Positions 8,896 through 17,109 of a DNA stretch of 40,300 nucleotides are shown piece after piece; positions within the stretch are counted from its first letter, which is position 1, and the number at the start of each line of letters is the position of its first letter. Both the position numbers and the translations under genes were made by a program. This DNA comes from Pseudomonadota bacterium (GTDB lineage: Bacteria > Pseudomonadota > Gammaproteobacteria > Burkholderiales > Burkholderiaceae_C): the NCBI GenBank assembly GCA_018240325.1, contig JAFEFZ010000021.1:1-40300 (forward strand). The letters run 5' to 3'. The notes below the pieces were generated by a model that ran no database searches, was not told where the DNA came from, and saw only the letters and a program-made list of their open reading frames with translations.

Positions 8896-8927
8896 CGGAC
8901 GATGGCGCCACGCGGACGCATCGTCCG
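8896..8927. repeat. 9-bp perfect inverted repeat in the predicted nar 5' untranslated region
   Basis: CGGACGATG (8896-8904) and CATCGTCCG (8919-8927) are exact inverse complements separated by 14 nt. On the minus strand this stem would lie at the very 5' end of the nar transcript, if transcription starts near 8926 as the FNR-box geometry predicts. It could stabilise the mRNA or be a binding site for a second regulator. Confidence 0.7.
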
Positions 8928-8932
8928 GAAGA

Positions 8933-8974
8933 ACTATTCGGGTGCGAAGCGGCGCCGCGGTTGACCGGCGTCAA
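8933..8974 (-). promoter_or_regulatory. FNR/DNR-type box and -10 element driving the nar operon
   Basis: TTGACCGGCGTCAA at 8961-8974 is a perfect dyad of the form TTGAC-N4-GTCAA. It differs from the FNR consensus TTGAT-N4-ATCAA only in the inner base of each half. On the minus strand, AATAGT (8938 to 8933) matches the -10 consensus at four of six positions. It sits where a class II FNR promoter, with the activator centred at -41.5, would place it, giving a start near 8926. This is consistent with activation by FNR or a DNR/NNR-type homologue under low oxygen. No clear NarL heptamers were recognised. Confidence 0.75.
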
Positions 8975-8999
8975 CGCCTGCCGGCGGCAACGCGGTGCG

Positions 9000-10247
9000 T
9001 CAACGCTGCGCCTGCGCGGCTGCCCGGGCCGCCAGCGGCAGCGACGCGATGCGCGCTTCGATCCGCGCCATCTGCTGCCGGTACGCCGCCGATCCGGGGT
9101 CGCCGTAGCGCCGCTGAAACTCGCGCCACGGCAGGAACTCGGGCAGGTCGCGCACCTCGGGCAGCAGGTCCTGCGCCGCGACGCCCTGCGCCAGCACCTG
9201 CTGCAGCGCCAGCGGCGAGCCGGCGGCCAGATGCCCGAAGCGCGCGCCGGCGCGGCCGGCCGCCAGGTCGGTGAAGCTGAAGCCGCTGCCGAAGCGCGCA
9301 TCGTCCAGCTCCTTGGCCAGGCTGAGCCCGTCGGCCAGTTCCTCGCCGCCTTCGAGCGCGATCAGCGCCGCCAGCACGAAGTGCTGCGCGAGGTCGTGGC
9401 GACCGGCCAGCGTCAGCTCGCGCTGCGGCAACGCCGGCCAGGCCTGCGCTGCGGGTGCCAGGCCGGCGGGGCTGCGGCCCTGCGCCATCAGCGCCAGTGC
9501 CTGCAACGCGGCGCGGTTCTCGCGCCGTGCGTCGGCCGGGGCCCGCGAGCGCTGCGCCGCCAGTGCGAACAGCGGCGGCAGCGCCTGCTCCAGCGGCAGA
9601 TCCGTGCCCGCCGGTGCGGCCGCGCCGACGGCCGCCAGCCGCGCCACGTAGGGCTCGAGCCGCGCCAGGTCGGCCGGCGGCGCCAGCACCGCCTGGGCGG
9701 CGCCGCCGAGGCGTTCTTTCTGCCACAGGTAGTCCACTTGCAGCCGCCCGGGCGAGAAGCGCACTCGGCGCACCAGCCGGCTCGCGTCCGCGAGCGCTTC
9801 GCCCGGATCCAGCCGCTGCGCGGCCGCGCGCAGCAGCCGGTTGCCGAGCGAAACCGGCAACGGCAGCCGGCCCAGGCGCCAGCGCTCGAGTTGCGGCAAC
9901 GTGTCGGTCTCGCGCAGCACGAGTTCGGCGTTGAGCCACAGCGCCAGCGGCAGCGGCAGGCTCGCCCGCAGCCTGGCCTGCTGCGGCATGAAGTCCACCT
10001 GCCAGCGCAGCCGGCTGCCGCCTGCCCTGTCGAGCAGCAACTCCACCTCGCGCGGGCCGAGGACCAGCGATGCCGGTGCGCCGGCCGGCAGCCGGCGCGG
10101 ATCCTGCGCACGCAGTGCCGCCAGGCCGGCCGCGGCCTGGTTCAAGTCCACGGCCACCACCTGCGGCGAGGCTTGCAGCACCAGCGCCGCCGTCGCCGCG
10201 ATCGCCAGCACGCACACGAGCAGGAACCCTGTCAACAGGCGCAGCAT
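9000..10247 (-). CDS. Conserved membrane-anchored protein of unknown function
   Basis: I do not recognise a named family. The product has 415 residues. Residues 1-26 form an N-terminal hydrophobic segment (signal anchor or uncleaved signal peptide), so the bulk is probably periplasmic. The middle is rich in Leu/Ala/Arg and may be beta-rich. The best conserved-looking part is around residues 290-345: a helix of the form QHFVLAALIALEGGEEL, then KELDDARFGSGFSFTDLAAG and RAGARFG. The last residues are Ala/Gln-rich. It is divergent from the RND operon (88-nt gap) and tandem to, but outside, the nar operon, whose FNR box lies just past its stop. No enzymatic motif is evident. Confidence 0.75.
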   Translation of the reverse strand: MLRLLTGFLLVCVLAIAATAALVLQASPQVVAVDLNQAAAGLAALRAQDPRRLPAGAPASLVLGPREVELLLDRAGGSRLRWQVDFMPQQARLRASLPLPLALWLNAELVLRETDTLPQLERWRLGRLPLPVSLGNRLLRAAAQRLDPGEALADASRLVRRVRFSPGRLQVDYLWQKERLGGAAQAVLAPPADLARLEPYVARLAAVGAAAPAGTDLPLEQALPPLFALAAQRSRAPADARRENRAALQALALMAQGRSPAGLAPAAQAWPALPQRELTLAGRHDLAQHFVLAALIALEGGEELADGLSLAKELDDARFGSGFSFTDLAAGRAGARFGHLAAGSPLALQQVLAQGVAAQDLLPEVRDLPEFLPWREFQRRYGDPGSAAYRQQMARIEARIASLPLAARAAAQAQR

Positions 10248-10335
10248 CGGTGCGATTGTTGGCGCCGCCGGCCCGGGCCGGCCCCTGCGGCAGAATCATC
10301 GGCACCCGCATCGCGCCGGCCCCGGCTACGTTGTC

Positions 10336-11811
10336 ATGCATCGAACGAGTAGACGCGCCCCGCTGCTGACCGCCCTTGCCGGCCTGGCGCTGCTCGCCGC
10401 CTGCGGCAAGGAGCCGCCGAAGCCGGCGCCGCCGCCGCTGGAAGTGACGACGCTGAAGGTCGAGGCGCGCGACGTGCCGGTCTCGGTCGAGTACGTGGCG
10501 CAGACGCAGAGCTCGCAGGCGGTCAACATCCAGGCGCGGGTGTCGGGCTTCCTCGACAAGCGCGTCTACACCGAAGGCGCGGTGGTCAAGGCCGGGCAGG
10601 TGCTGTTCCGCATGGACCCCAAGCCCTTCCAGGCGCAGGTGGACGGCGCCGCCGCGGCGCTGCAGCGCAACCAGGCGGCGCTGGACGTGGCCACCGCCAA
10701 CCTCAAGCGCGTCGAGCCGCTGGTGCAGAAGAACGCGCTGTCGCAGAAGGACCTGGACGACGCCAAGGGCCAGTACGAGCAGGCCGGCGCCGCGGTCGCG
10801 CAATCGAAGGCGCAGCTGGCGACGGCCAAGCTCGACCTGTCGTACACCATCATCACCTCGCCGGTGGACGGCGTCACCAGCTACGCCGCCATCGCCGACG
10901 GCAGCTACGTCAGCCCGCCCAACAGCCAGCTGACGACGGTGTCGGTGCTGTCGCCGATGTGGGTCAACTTCAGCCTGTCGGAGAACGAGCTGCAGCGCAT
11001 CCGCAACGACGTGCGCGCCGGCCGGCTGAAGCTGCCGCCGGACCTGAACATGACGGTGCAGATCGAGCAGGCCGACGGCAGCCTGTTCCCGTTCACCGGC
11101 CGCATCACCTTCGCCGACCCGTCCTTCAACCCGCAGACCGGCACCTTCCTGATCCGCGCCGCCGTCGACAACCCCAAGGGCGTGCTGCGCCCGAACCAGT
11201 ACGTGCGCGCACGGCTCAAGGGCGCGATCCGGCCCAACGCCATCTTGGTGCCGCAGCGCGCGGTGCAGCAGGGCGGCAAGGGCCACTTCGTCTGGATCAT
11301 CGACGCCGAAGGCAAGGCACAGCTGCGGCCGGTGACGGTGGGCGAGTGGTACGGCGACGGCTGGTTCATCGACGAGGGCCTGCACGCCGGCGACCAGCTG
11401 GTGATCGACGGCGCACAGCGGCTCGCGGCCGGCGCGGCGCCCAAGGTCACGGCCTTCGTGCCCAGGGCCGAGCTGCCGTCGCCCAGCGCGGCGGCGCCGG
11501 CGGCGAGCATCCGGGTGCAGTTCGCCAGCGGCCAGGCGACGCTGGGTGCCGAGGCGCAGCAGTTGCTGCAGCGTGCGGCGCAGGGCATGCAGGGGCAGAC
11601 CGGCATGATCGACATCACCGGCCACACCGACCGCAGCGGCAGCCGCGACGCCAATGTCGAGCTGGCCAAGCGGCGCGCGCTGGCGGTGCGCGACGCGCTG
11701 GTTGCGGCCGGCGTGGGCGCCGAGCGGCTGCGCCTGAAGCCGCCGCAGGACGTGGTCGGCAGCGGCAGCGACGCCGACGCGCGCCGCGTCGAGATCACGC
11801 CGGGCTCCTGA
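10336..11811 (+). CDS. RND efflux periplasmic adaptor lipoprotein fused to an OmpA C-terminal domain
   Basis: This is the membrane-fusion subunit of a tripartite RND pump, 491 residues. A lipobox LLAAC puts the lipidated cysteine at position 23. The lipoyl/coiled-coil region (about 60-190) contains ARVSGFLDKRVYTEGAVVKAG and a long Ala/Gln coiled coil. The beta-barrel (about 205-295) includes FNPQTGTFLIRA and LRPNQYVRA. Unusually, residues 391-488 form an OmpA-like peptidoglycan-binding domain: IRVQFASGQATL, then GHTDRSGS with Asp432, then N440-x2-LA-x2-RA-x2-V with Arg447, and a terminal RRVEI. Family adaptors normally end at about 370-400 residues. The fused domain could tether the pump to the cell wall (inference). 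It is first of three genes, with 18 nt to the transporter. Confidence 0.95.
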   Translation: MHRTSRRAPLLTALAGLALLAACGKEPPKPAPPPLEVTTLKVEARDVPVSVEYVAQTQSSQAVNIQARVSGFLDKRVYTEGAVVKAGQVLFRMDPKPFQAQVDGAAAALQRNQAALDVATANLKRVEPLVQKNALSQKDLDDAKGQYEQAGAAVAQSKAQLATAKLDLSYTIITSPVDGVTSYAAIADGSYVSPPNSQLTTVSVLSPMWVNFSLSENELQRIRNDVRAGRLKLPPDLNMTVQIEQADGSLFPFTGRITFADPSFNPQTGTFLIRAAVDNPKGVLRPNQYVRARLKGAIRPNAILVPQRAVQQGGKGHFVWIIDAEGKAQLRPVTVGEWYGDGWFIDEGLHAGDQLVIDGAQRLAAGAAPKVTAFVPRAELPSPSAAAPAASIRVQFASGQATLGAEAQQLLQRAAQGMQGQTGMIDITGHTDRSGSRDANVELAKRRALAVRDALVAAGVGAERLRLKPPQDVVGSGSDADARRVEITPGS

Positions 11812-11829
11812 GCCGCAGCCGCAGCGCCC

Positions 11830-14800
11830 ATGTTCTCGCGCTTCTTCATCGAGCGGCCGATCTTCGCCGCGGTGCTGTCGATCCTGCTGGTGCTGGCCGG
11901 GCTGGTGTCAATGCGCGTGCTGCCGGTCGAGCAGTATCCGGCGATCACGCCGGTGCAGGTGACGGTGTCGGCCACCTACCCCGGCGCCGATTCCAAGACG
12001 CTGGCCGATTCGGTGGCGGCGCCGATCGAGGCGCAGATCAACGGCGTCGACAACATGCTGTACATGACGTCGACCAGCTCGTCCACCGGCCAGCTGACGC
12101 TGACGGTGTACTTCGCGCTCGACACCGACCCCGACATCGCGCAGGTGCAGGTGCAGAACCGCGTCAACCTGGCGCTGCCCACCTTGCCCGAGGCGGTGAC
12201 GCAGCAGGGCGTGTCGGTGCAGAAGAAGTCGGCGACGATCATGATGCTGCTGGCCATCACCGCCGGCGGCGACCGCTACAGCGCCGAGTACGTGGCCAAC
12301 TACGCCAACGTCTACGTGCTCGATGCGCTCAAGCGCGTGCCCGGCGCCGGCCAGGCGCAGATCATGGGCGTGCCCGACCAGGCGATGCGCATCTGGATGA
12401 ACCCGGACCGCATGGCCTCGCTGGGCATCACCACCAGCGACATCGCCAACGCGGTGAACCAGCAGAACGCGCTGTTCGGCGCCGGGCAGATCGGCCAGCA
12501 GCCCAACGCCGCGCCGGTGCAGCTGAGCTTCCCGGTGGTCACGCAGGGTCAGTTCACCGACCCGCACCAGTACGAGAAGATCATCCTGCGCGCCAGCCAG
12601 GACGGCAGCGCGATCGTGCGCGTGGGCGACGTGGCGCGCGCCGAGGTGGGCCTGCGCCAGTACATCGTCGACACCCGGCTGAACGACGCGCCGGCCACCT
12701 TCATCGCCATCTACCAGCAGCCGGGCGCCAACGGGCTCGCCGTCTCGGCCGCCGTGCGCCAGACGATGGCGCAGATGAAGACCCGCTTCCCCGAGGGCAT
12801 CGACTACGCGATCGCGCTGGACACCAACGACTTCGTGCGCCTGTCGATCGAGGAGGTGATCCACACCCTGGCCGAAGCCATGGTGCTGGTGGTGCTGGTG
12901 GTGTACCTGTTCCTGCAGAGCCTGCGCACCACGCTGATCTGCGCGGTGGCCATCGTCGTCGCGCTCGTCGCCACCTTCGGCGGCATGCTCGCGTTGGGCT
13001 TCTCGATCAACCTGCTCACGCTCTTCGGCCTGATCCTGGCCATCGGCATGGTGGTGGACGACGCCATCGTCGTGGTCGAGAACGTCGAGCGCATCATGCA
13101 CGCCGACCACCTCGCGCCGAAGGAGGCGACGATCAAGGCGATGAGCGAGATCGGCAGCTCGCTGGTCGCGGTGGTGCTGGTGATGGCCTCGGTGTTCGTG
13201 CCGGCGGCCTTCCTGCCCGGCACCACCGGGCAGCTGTACAAGCAGTTCGCGATCACCATCGTCGTCTCGGTGGGCATCTCGGGCCTGGTGGCGCTGACGC
13301 TGACGCCGGCGATGTGCGCGCTGCTGCTGAAGCACAACCCGCCGCCGCAGCGCGGCTTCTTCGCCTGGTTCAACGCCTTGGTCGACCGCCTGACCGCCGG
13401 CTTCGGCCACGCGGTGGAGCTGGTCATCAAGCGCATGGTCGCCGCCCTGGTGCTGCTGGGCGTGTTCCTGTACGCGATCTGGCACCTGTTCCAGATCCTG
13501 CCGACCAGCTTCGTGCCGCAGGAGGACCAGGGCTACGCGATGGTGGCGATCATGATGCCGCAGGCCGCCAGCCTGGACCGCGCACAGGCCGTCGCCGAGC
13601 GCGTGGACGCGATCCTGAAAGAGATCCCCGGCGTCGACCGGCGCTCGATGATCACCGGCTACAGCCTGATCGACGGCGGCTTCAAGACCAACGCCGCGAC
13701 CTTCTTCATCACCTTCAAGGACTTCAAGGAGCGCTACCGCGACATCGCCACCGCCAAGGAGCAGAACGCGCGCGCGATCCTGACGCGCTTCTACGACGAA
13801 GCCCGGCACATCGAGCAGGCCATCATCATGCCGATCGCGCCGCCGGCCATCCCCGGCATCGGTACCACCGGCGGCTTCGAGTTCTGGATCCAGGACACCG
13901 CCGCCGGCAGCCCGGTGGAGCTGGGCGAGCAGACGCAGGCCTTCCTGGCCAAGGCGCGCGCGCGGCCCGAGCTGGCGGCGCTGAACACCACCTTCAGCGC
14001 CGCCACGCAGCAGCTGCGCGCCAGCGTCGACCGCGAGAAGACCGCGCTGCTGGGCGTGCCGATCCAGGACGTCTACAGCGCGATCCAGGCGCAGTTCGGC
14101 TCGCTCACCGTCAGCCAGTTCAGCCAGTTCAGCCGCGTGTGGTGGGTGGTGATGCAGTCCGACGCGCCGTACCGCCGGCAGCCGGCCGACCTGACGCGGC
14201 TGTACACGCGCTCCAGCGACGGCAAGATGGTGCCGCTGGCGGCGCTGGTGTCCACGCGCTGGACGGCGGGGCCCGACGTGCTGCCGCACTTCAACGGCTT
14301 CCCGGCGGCCAAGGTGATCGGCAACGCCGCCGCCGGCTACAGCTCGGGGCAGGCGATCCGCGCGATGGAAGCGGTGGCGCGCGAGCTGCCGCCGGGCTAC
14401 AGCTTCGCCTGGTCGGGGCTGGCCTTCGAGGAGAAGCAGTCCGGCGGCACCTCGGCGCTGGCCTTCGTGTTCGGCCTGATCATCGTCTTCCTGGTGCTGG
14501 CGGCGCAGTACGAGAGCTGGACGCTGCCCGGCGCGGTGATGACGGCGATCCCCTTCGGCGTGCTGGGCGCGCTGCTCACCAACTACCTGCGCGGGCTGGA
14601 AAACGACGTGTACTTCCAGATCGGCCTGCTGGTGCTGATCGGCCTGGGCGCGAAGAACGCGGTGCTGCGCGTCACCGCGGCGGTGGAGTTCCGCCGGCAG
14701 GGCTGCAGCATCATGGAGGCCACGCGCCTGGCCGGCGAGCAGCGGCTGCGGCCGATCATCATGACCTCGCTGGCCTTCGCCGTGGGCTGCCTGCCGCTGG

Positions 14801-15066
14801 CCATCGCCGTGGGCGCCGGCGCCAACGCGCGCCACTCGATCGGCACCGGCATCATCGGCGGCATGATCGGCGAGACCACGCTGGCGATGCTGTACGTGCC
14901 GCTGTTCTTCTACCTGTTCGACCGCTGGGGCGAGCGGCGCGCGGCGAAGCCGGGCAAGTCCGGCAAGGCGGCGGCCGATGCGGCGGCCGGCGCAGCGCCC
15001 CACATGGCGGCCGACAAGGCGGCCGACGCCGACGCCGCGGCGCCGGCACCGCGCGGGGACGCCTGA
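11830..15066 (+). CDS. RND multidrug efflux transporter (HAE1, AcrB/MexB family)
   Basis: This is the inner-membrane proton/drug antiporter of the pump, 1078 residues. It starts MFSRFFIERPIFAAVLSI, typical of the family. The proton-relay aspartates are Asp410 and Asp411 in GMVVDDAIVVVENVERIM, and the TM10 lysine is Lys942 in GLGAKNAV. Two large periplasmic loops and the usual closing motif RPIIMTSLAF are present. After Lys942 the family usually reads ILIVEFAVEKRRQG. Here it is VLRVTAAVEFRRQG, placing Arg947 in a membrane helix and Thr949 at the usual Glu. The last 45 residues are an Ala/Lys/Asp-rich cytoplasmic tail. It is translated with the adaptor and the outer-membrane channel. Substrates cannot be predicted. 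Confidence 0.97.
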   Translation: MFSRFFIERPIFAAVLSILLVLAGLVSMRVLPVEQYPAITPVQVTVSATYPGADSKTLADSVAAPIEAQINGVDNMLYMTSTSSSTGQLTLTVYFALDTDPDIAQVQVQNRVNLALPTLPEAVTQQGVSVQKKSATIMMLLAITAGGDRYSAEYVANYANVYVLDALKRVPGAGQAQIMGVPDQAMRIWMNPDRMASLGITTSDIANAVNQQNALFGAGQIGQQPNAAPVQLSFPVVTQGQFTDPHQYEKIILRASQDGSAIVRVGDVARAEVGLRQYIVDTRLNDAPATFIAIYQQPGANGLAVSAAVRQTMAQMKTRFPEGIDYAIALDTNDFVRLSIEEVIHTLAEAMVLVVLVVYLFLQSLRTTLICAVAIVVALVATFGGMLALGFSINLLTLFGLILAIGMVVDDAIVVVENVERIMHADHLAPKEATIKAMSEIGSSLVAVVLVMASVFVPAAFLPGTTGQLYKQFAITIVVSVGISGLVALTLTPAMCALLLKHNPPPQRGFFAWFNALVDRLTAGFGHAVELVIKRMVAALVLLGVFLYAIWHLFQILPTSFVPQEDQGYAMVAIMMPQAASLDRAQAVAERVDAILKEIPGVDRRSMITGYSLIDGGFKTNAATFFITFKDFKERYRDIATAKEQNARAILTRFYDEARHIEQAIIMPIAPPAIPGIGTTGGFEFWIQDTAAGSPVELGEQTQAFLAKARARPELAALNTTFSAATQQLRASVDREKTALLGVPIQDVYSAIQAQFGSLTVSQFSQFSRVWWVVMQSDAPYRRQPADLTRLYTRSSDGKMVPLAALVSTRWTAGPDVLPHFNGFPAAKVIGNAAAGYSSGQAIRAMEAVARELPPGYSFAWSGLAFEEKQSGGTSALAFVFGLIIVFLVLAAQYESWTLPGAVMTAIPFGVLGALLTNYLRGLENDVYFQIGLLVLIGLGAKNAVLRVTAAVEFRRQGCSIMEATRLAGEQRLRPIIMTSLAFAVGCLPLAIAVGAGANARHSIGTGIIGGMIGETTLAMLYVPLFFYLFDRWGERRAAKPGKSGKAAADAAAGAAPHMAADKAADADAAAPAPRGDA

Positions 15067-15068
15067 GC

Positions 15069-16529
15069 ATGGCGGCGCATCGCCGGGCCTGCCTGCTCGC
15101 CGCCGCGGCGCTGGCCGGCTGCACGCTGGGGCCGGACTACCGCCGCCCCGAGATCGCGGCGCCGGCCGCCTTCCAGTACGAACCGAAGGACGCCGCCGCC
15201 ACCGCCGACACGCTGTGGTGGCAGCAGTTCCACGACCCGGTGCTGGATGGGCTGATCACCGAGGCGCTGGCGCACAACACCAACGTGCAGATCGCCGCGG
15301 CCAACGTCGAGCAGGCGGCGGCCTTGCTGACGCAGACGCGCTCGCAACTGTTTCCCGCGCTCGGCGTTGGCGCCGGCGCGCAGCGCGAGCGCACGCGCGA
15401 GCCGGCCTTCGCGGCGCTGATCCCCAACTACCCGAACCCGGCCAGCGCCTACCAGGCGGCCTTGCAGGCCAGCTGGGAGCTCGACCTGTGGGGCCGCATC
15501 CGGCGCCAGTCCGAGGCGGCCTACGCCAACGTGCTGGCCGGCGCCGAGGCGCGGCGCGGCGTGATCCTGACGCTGGTGGCGCAGGTCGCCACCAGCTACC
15601 TGCAGCTGCGCGGGCTGGATGCGCAGCTGAGCGTGGCCCACAAGACGCTGGACACCTACAAGGAATCGGTGGACCTGTTCACGCTGCAGTTCCAGTACGG
15701 CCAGGTGTCGCAGATGAACGTGGCGCAGGCGCAGTCGCAGTACGAGACCGCGGCCGCGCAGATCCCGCTGATCGAGTCGCAGATCGCGCAGACGCAAAGC
15801 TCGCTGGCGGTGCTGATCGGCCGCGACCCGGGGCCGATCGCGCGCGGCAAGTCCATGTACGAGCTGCAGCTGCCGCAGGTGCCGGCGGGCGTGCCGTCGG
15901 CGCTGCTGGAGCGCCGCCCCGATCTGCTGCAGGCCGAGCAGCAGCTGATCGCCGCCAACGCCCAGATCGGCGCCGCGAAGGCGCTGTACTTCCCGACGAT
16001 CTCGCTGACCGGCGCCTTCGGCAATGCCAGCAACGAGCTGTCCAGGCTGTTCAGCGGCCCGGCCCGGGTGTGGAGCTATGCCGGCACGCTGGCCGGGCCG
16101 ATCTTCAGCTTCGGCGCCGTCAGCGGCCAGGTGGCGCAGGCCGAAGCCGCGCAGCAGGCGGCGCTGCTGAGCTACCGGCTGGCGATCCGCAACGCCTTCG
16201 CCGACGTCGACAACGCGCTCGTCGCGAACCAGAAGCTGCACGAGCAGTTGGACGCGCAGCGCAAGCTGGTGGCCGCGCTGCAGCAGTACACCGAACTGGC
16301 GCGGCTGCAGTACGACGGCGGCTACGCGCCCTATTCCACCGTGCTGCAGGCCGAGCAGGCGCTGTTCCCGGCGGAGCTGAACCTGGTGTCGATCCGTGCG
16401 CAGTTGTTCGGCTCGGCGGTGAACCTCTACAAGGCGATGGGCGGCGGCTGGGTCGCGCGCGCCGACGAGCTGACCGGCAGCACGCCACCCACGCCGCCGG
16501 CCGGTGCGCTGCCGCCGCCGCTGTTCTGA
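15069..16529 (+). CDS. Outer-membrane efflux channel lipoprotein (OprM/NodT family)
   Basis: This is the TolC-type outer-membrane factor that completes the RND pump, 486 residues. A lipobox LAGC follows a short hydrophobic signal, and CTLGPDYRRP is the classic mature N-terminus of the NodT subfamily. Two repeats of the channel fold are visible. The first has the helix around TNVQIAAANVEQAAALL and WELDLWGRIRRQSEAA. The second has ERRPDLLQAEQQLIAANAQIGAAKALYFPTISL. The ATG lies two bases past the transporter stop, so translational coupling is likely. It ends with a Pro/Ala tail. No efflux regulator gene (TetR, MarR or LysR) accompanies the operon in this window. Confidence 0.95.
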   Translation: MAAHRRACLLAAAALAGCTLGPDYRRPEIAAPAAFQYEPKDAAATADTLWWQQFHDPVLDGLITEALAHNTNVQIAAANVEQAAALLTQTRSQLFPALGVGAGAQRERTREPAFAALIPNYPNPASAYQAALQASWELDLWGRIRRQSEAAYANVLAGAEARRGVILTLVAQVATSYLQLRGLDAQLSVAHKTLDTYKESVDLFTLQFQYGQVSQMNVAQAQSQYETAAAQIPLIESQIAQTQSSLAVLIGRDPGPIARGKSMYELQLPQVPAGVPSALLERRPDLLQAEQQLIAANAQIGAAKALYFPTISLTGAFGNASNELSRLFSGPARVWSYAGTLAGPIFSFGAVSGQVAQAEAAQQAALLSYRLAIRNAFADVDNALVANQKLHEQLDAQRKLVAALQQYTELARLQYDGGYAPYSTVLQAEQALFPAELNLVSIRAQLFGSAVNLYKAMGGGWVARADELTGSTPPTPPAGALPPPLF

Positions 16530-16552
16530 ACGGCCGCGGCAGCGGCGCTCGC

Positions 16553-16558
16553 TATAGT
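16553..16558 (+). promoter_or_regulatory. Possible -10 element before the ABM monooxygenase gene
   Basis: TATAGT matches the -10 consensus at five of six positions and stands out in a very GC-rich gap. No good -35 hexamer is present about 17 nt upstream, so the call is weak. It would give the small monooxygenase gene its own transcript, separate from the RND operon. Confidence 0.35.
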
Positions 16559-16585
16559 GGCCGGCGCAACCACGAGGGGCACCCG

Positions 16586-16888
16586 ATGATCCTGGAACTG
16601 GCCGACATCCGCATCACCCCCGGCCGGCAGGCCGAGTTCGACGAGGCGATCCAGCGCGGGCTGGCCACCGTGATCAGCCGCGCCGAAGGCTTCTGCGGCT
16701 TCAAGATCCACCGCGGCATCGAAAGCCCGGACCGCTGCGTGCTGATGATCTTCTGGGACACGCTGGAAGACCACACCGTCAAGTTCCGCGGCGGCCCGCT
16801 GTTCGCGCAGTGGCGCGCGATCGTCGGGCCCTACTTCGCGGCGCCGCCGCAGGTCGAGCACTTCACGCTGCTGGCGCAATCGGCCTGA
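16586..16888 (+). CDS. ABM-fold (antibiotic biosynthesis monooxygenase-like) small protein
   Basis: This is a 100-residue protein with a ferredoxin-like alpha/beta barrel of the ABM superfamily, which includes YgiN-type quinol monooxygenases and haem-degrading relatives. It begins MILELADIRITPGRQAEFDEA, with RAEGFCGFKIHRGIESPDRCVLMIFWDTLEDH in the middle, which is the usual pattern of strand-helix-strand. The substrate is unknown. GAGGGG lies about 8 nt before the ATG at 16586. It follows the RND operon by 56 nt and could be co-transcribed with it or have its own promoter. The family assignment is good; the reaction is not determined. Confidence 0.85.
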   Translation: MILELADIRITPGRQAEFDEAIQRGLATVISRAEGFCGFKIHRGIESPDRCVLMIFWDTLEDHTVKFRGGPLFAQWRAIVGPYFAAPPQVEHFTLLAQSA

Positions 16889-17005
16889 TGCCCGCCGGCA
16901 GCGGCACGCGCCCCGCGCCGCGCTGACCGAACGCGCAGGACATCGTCGCAACGCCCGGGCGGCAGGCATCCCTAGGTTGCGCCGGCACATCCGGCGCGCG
17001 CGCCT

Positions 17006-17033
17006 TTGCAGCGGCGCCGGCCGGCCATAGACT
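17006..17033 (+). promoter_or_regulatory. Weak sigma70-like promoter before the muramidase operon
   Basis: TTGCAG (17006-17011) and TAGACT (17028-17033) are separated by 16 nt. They match the -35 and -10 consensus at three and four of six positions. It is the only plausible element in the 221-bp gap upstream of the three-gene operon starting at 17110. The rest of that gap is GC-rich with no other recognised feature apart from an octamer at 16967-16974 shared with two other gaps. Confidence 0.3.
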
Positions 17034-17109
17034 CGTTCGCGCGGCTGCGCCGCAAGGCCCCCGAGGCCGGGGCCCGGGCGCAGCCGGCGCCGCCACCGGG
17101 GAGCCCTGC

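Noticed and set aside
7527-8921. Upstream start extending narK1 by 38 residues
   Set aside because: The added residues are Arg/Ala-rich, would overlap the 5' hairpin, and the downstream ATG has a good SD.
11908-15003. 1031-codon minus-strand frame antisense to the RND transporter
   Set aside because: Low-complexity shadow of a gene with clear family motifs on the plus strand.
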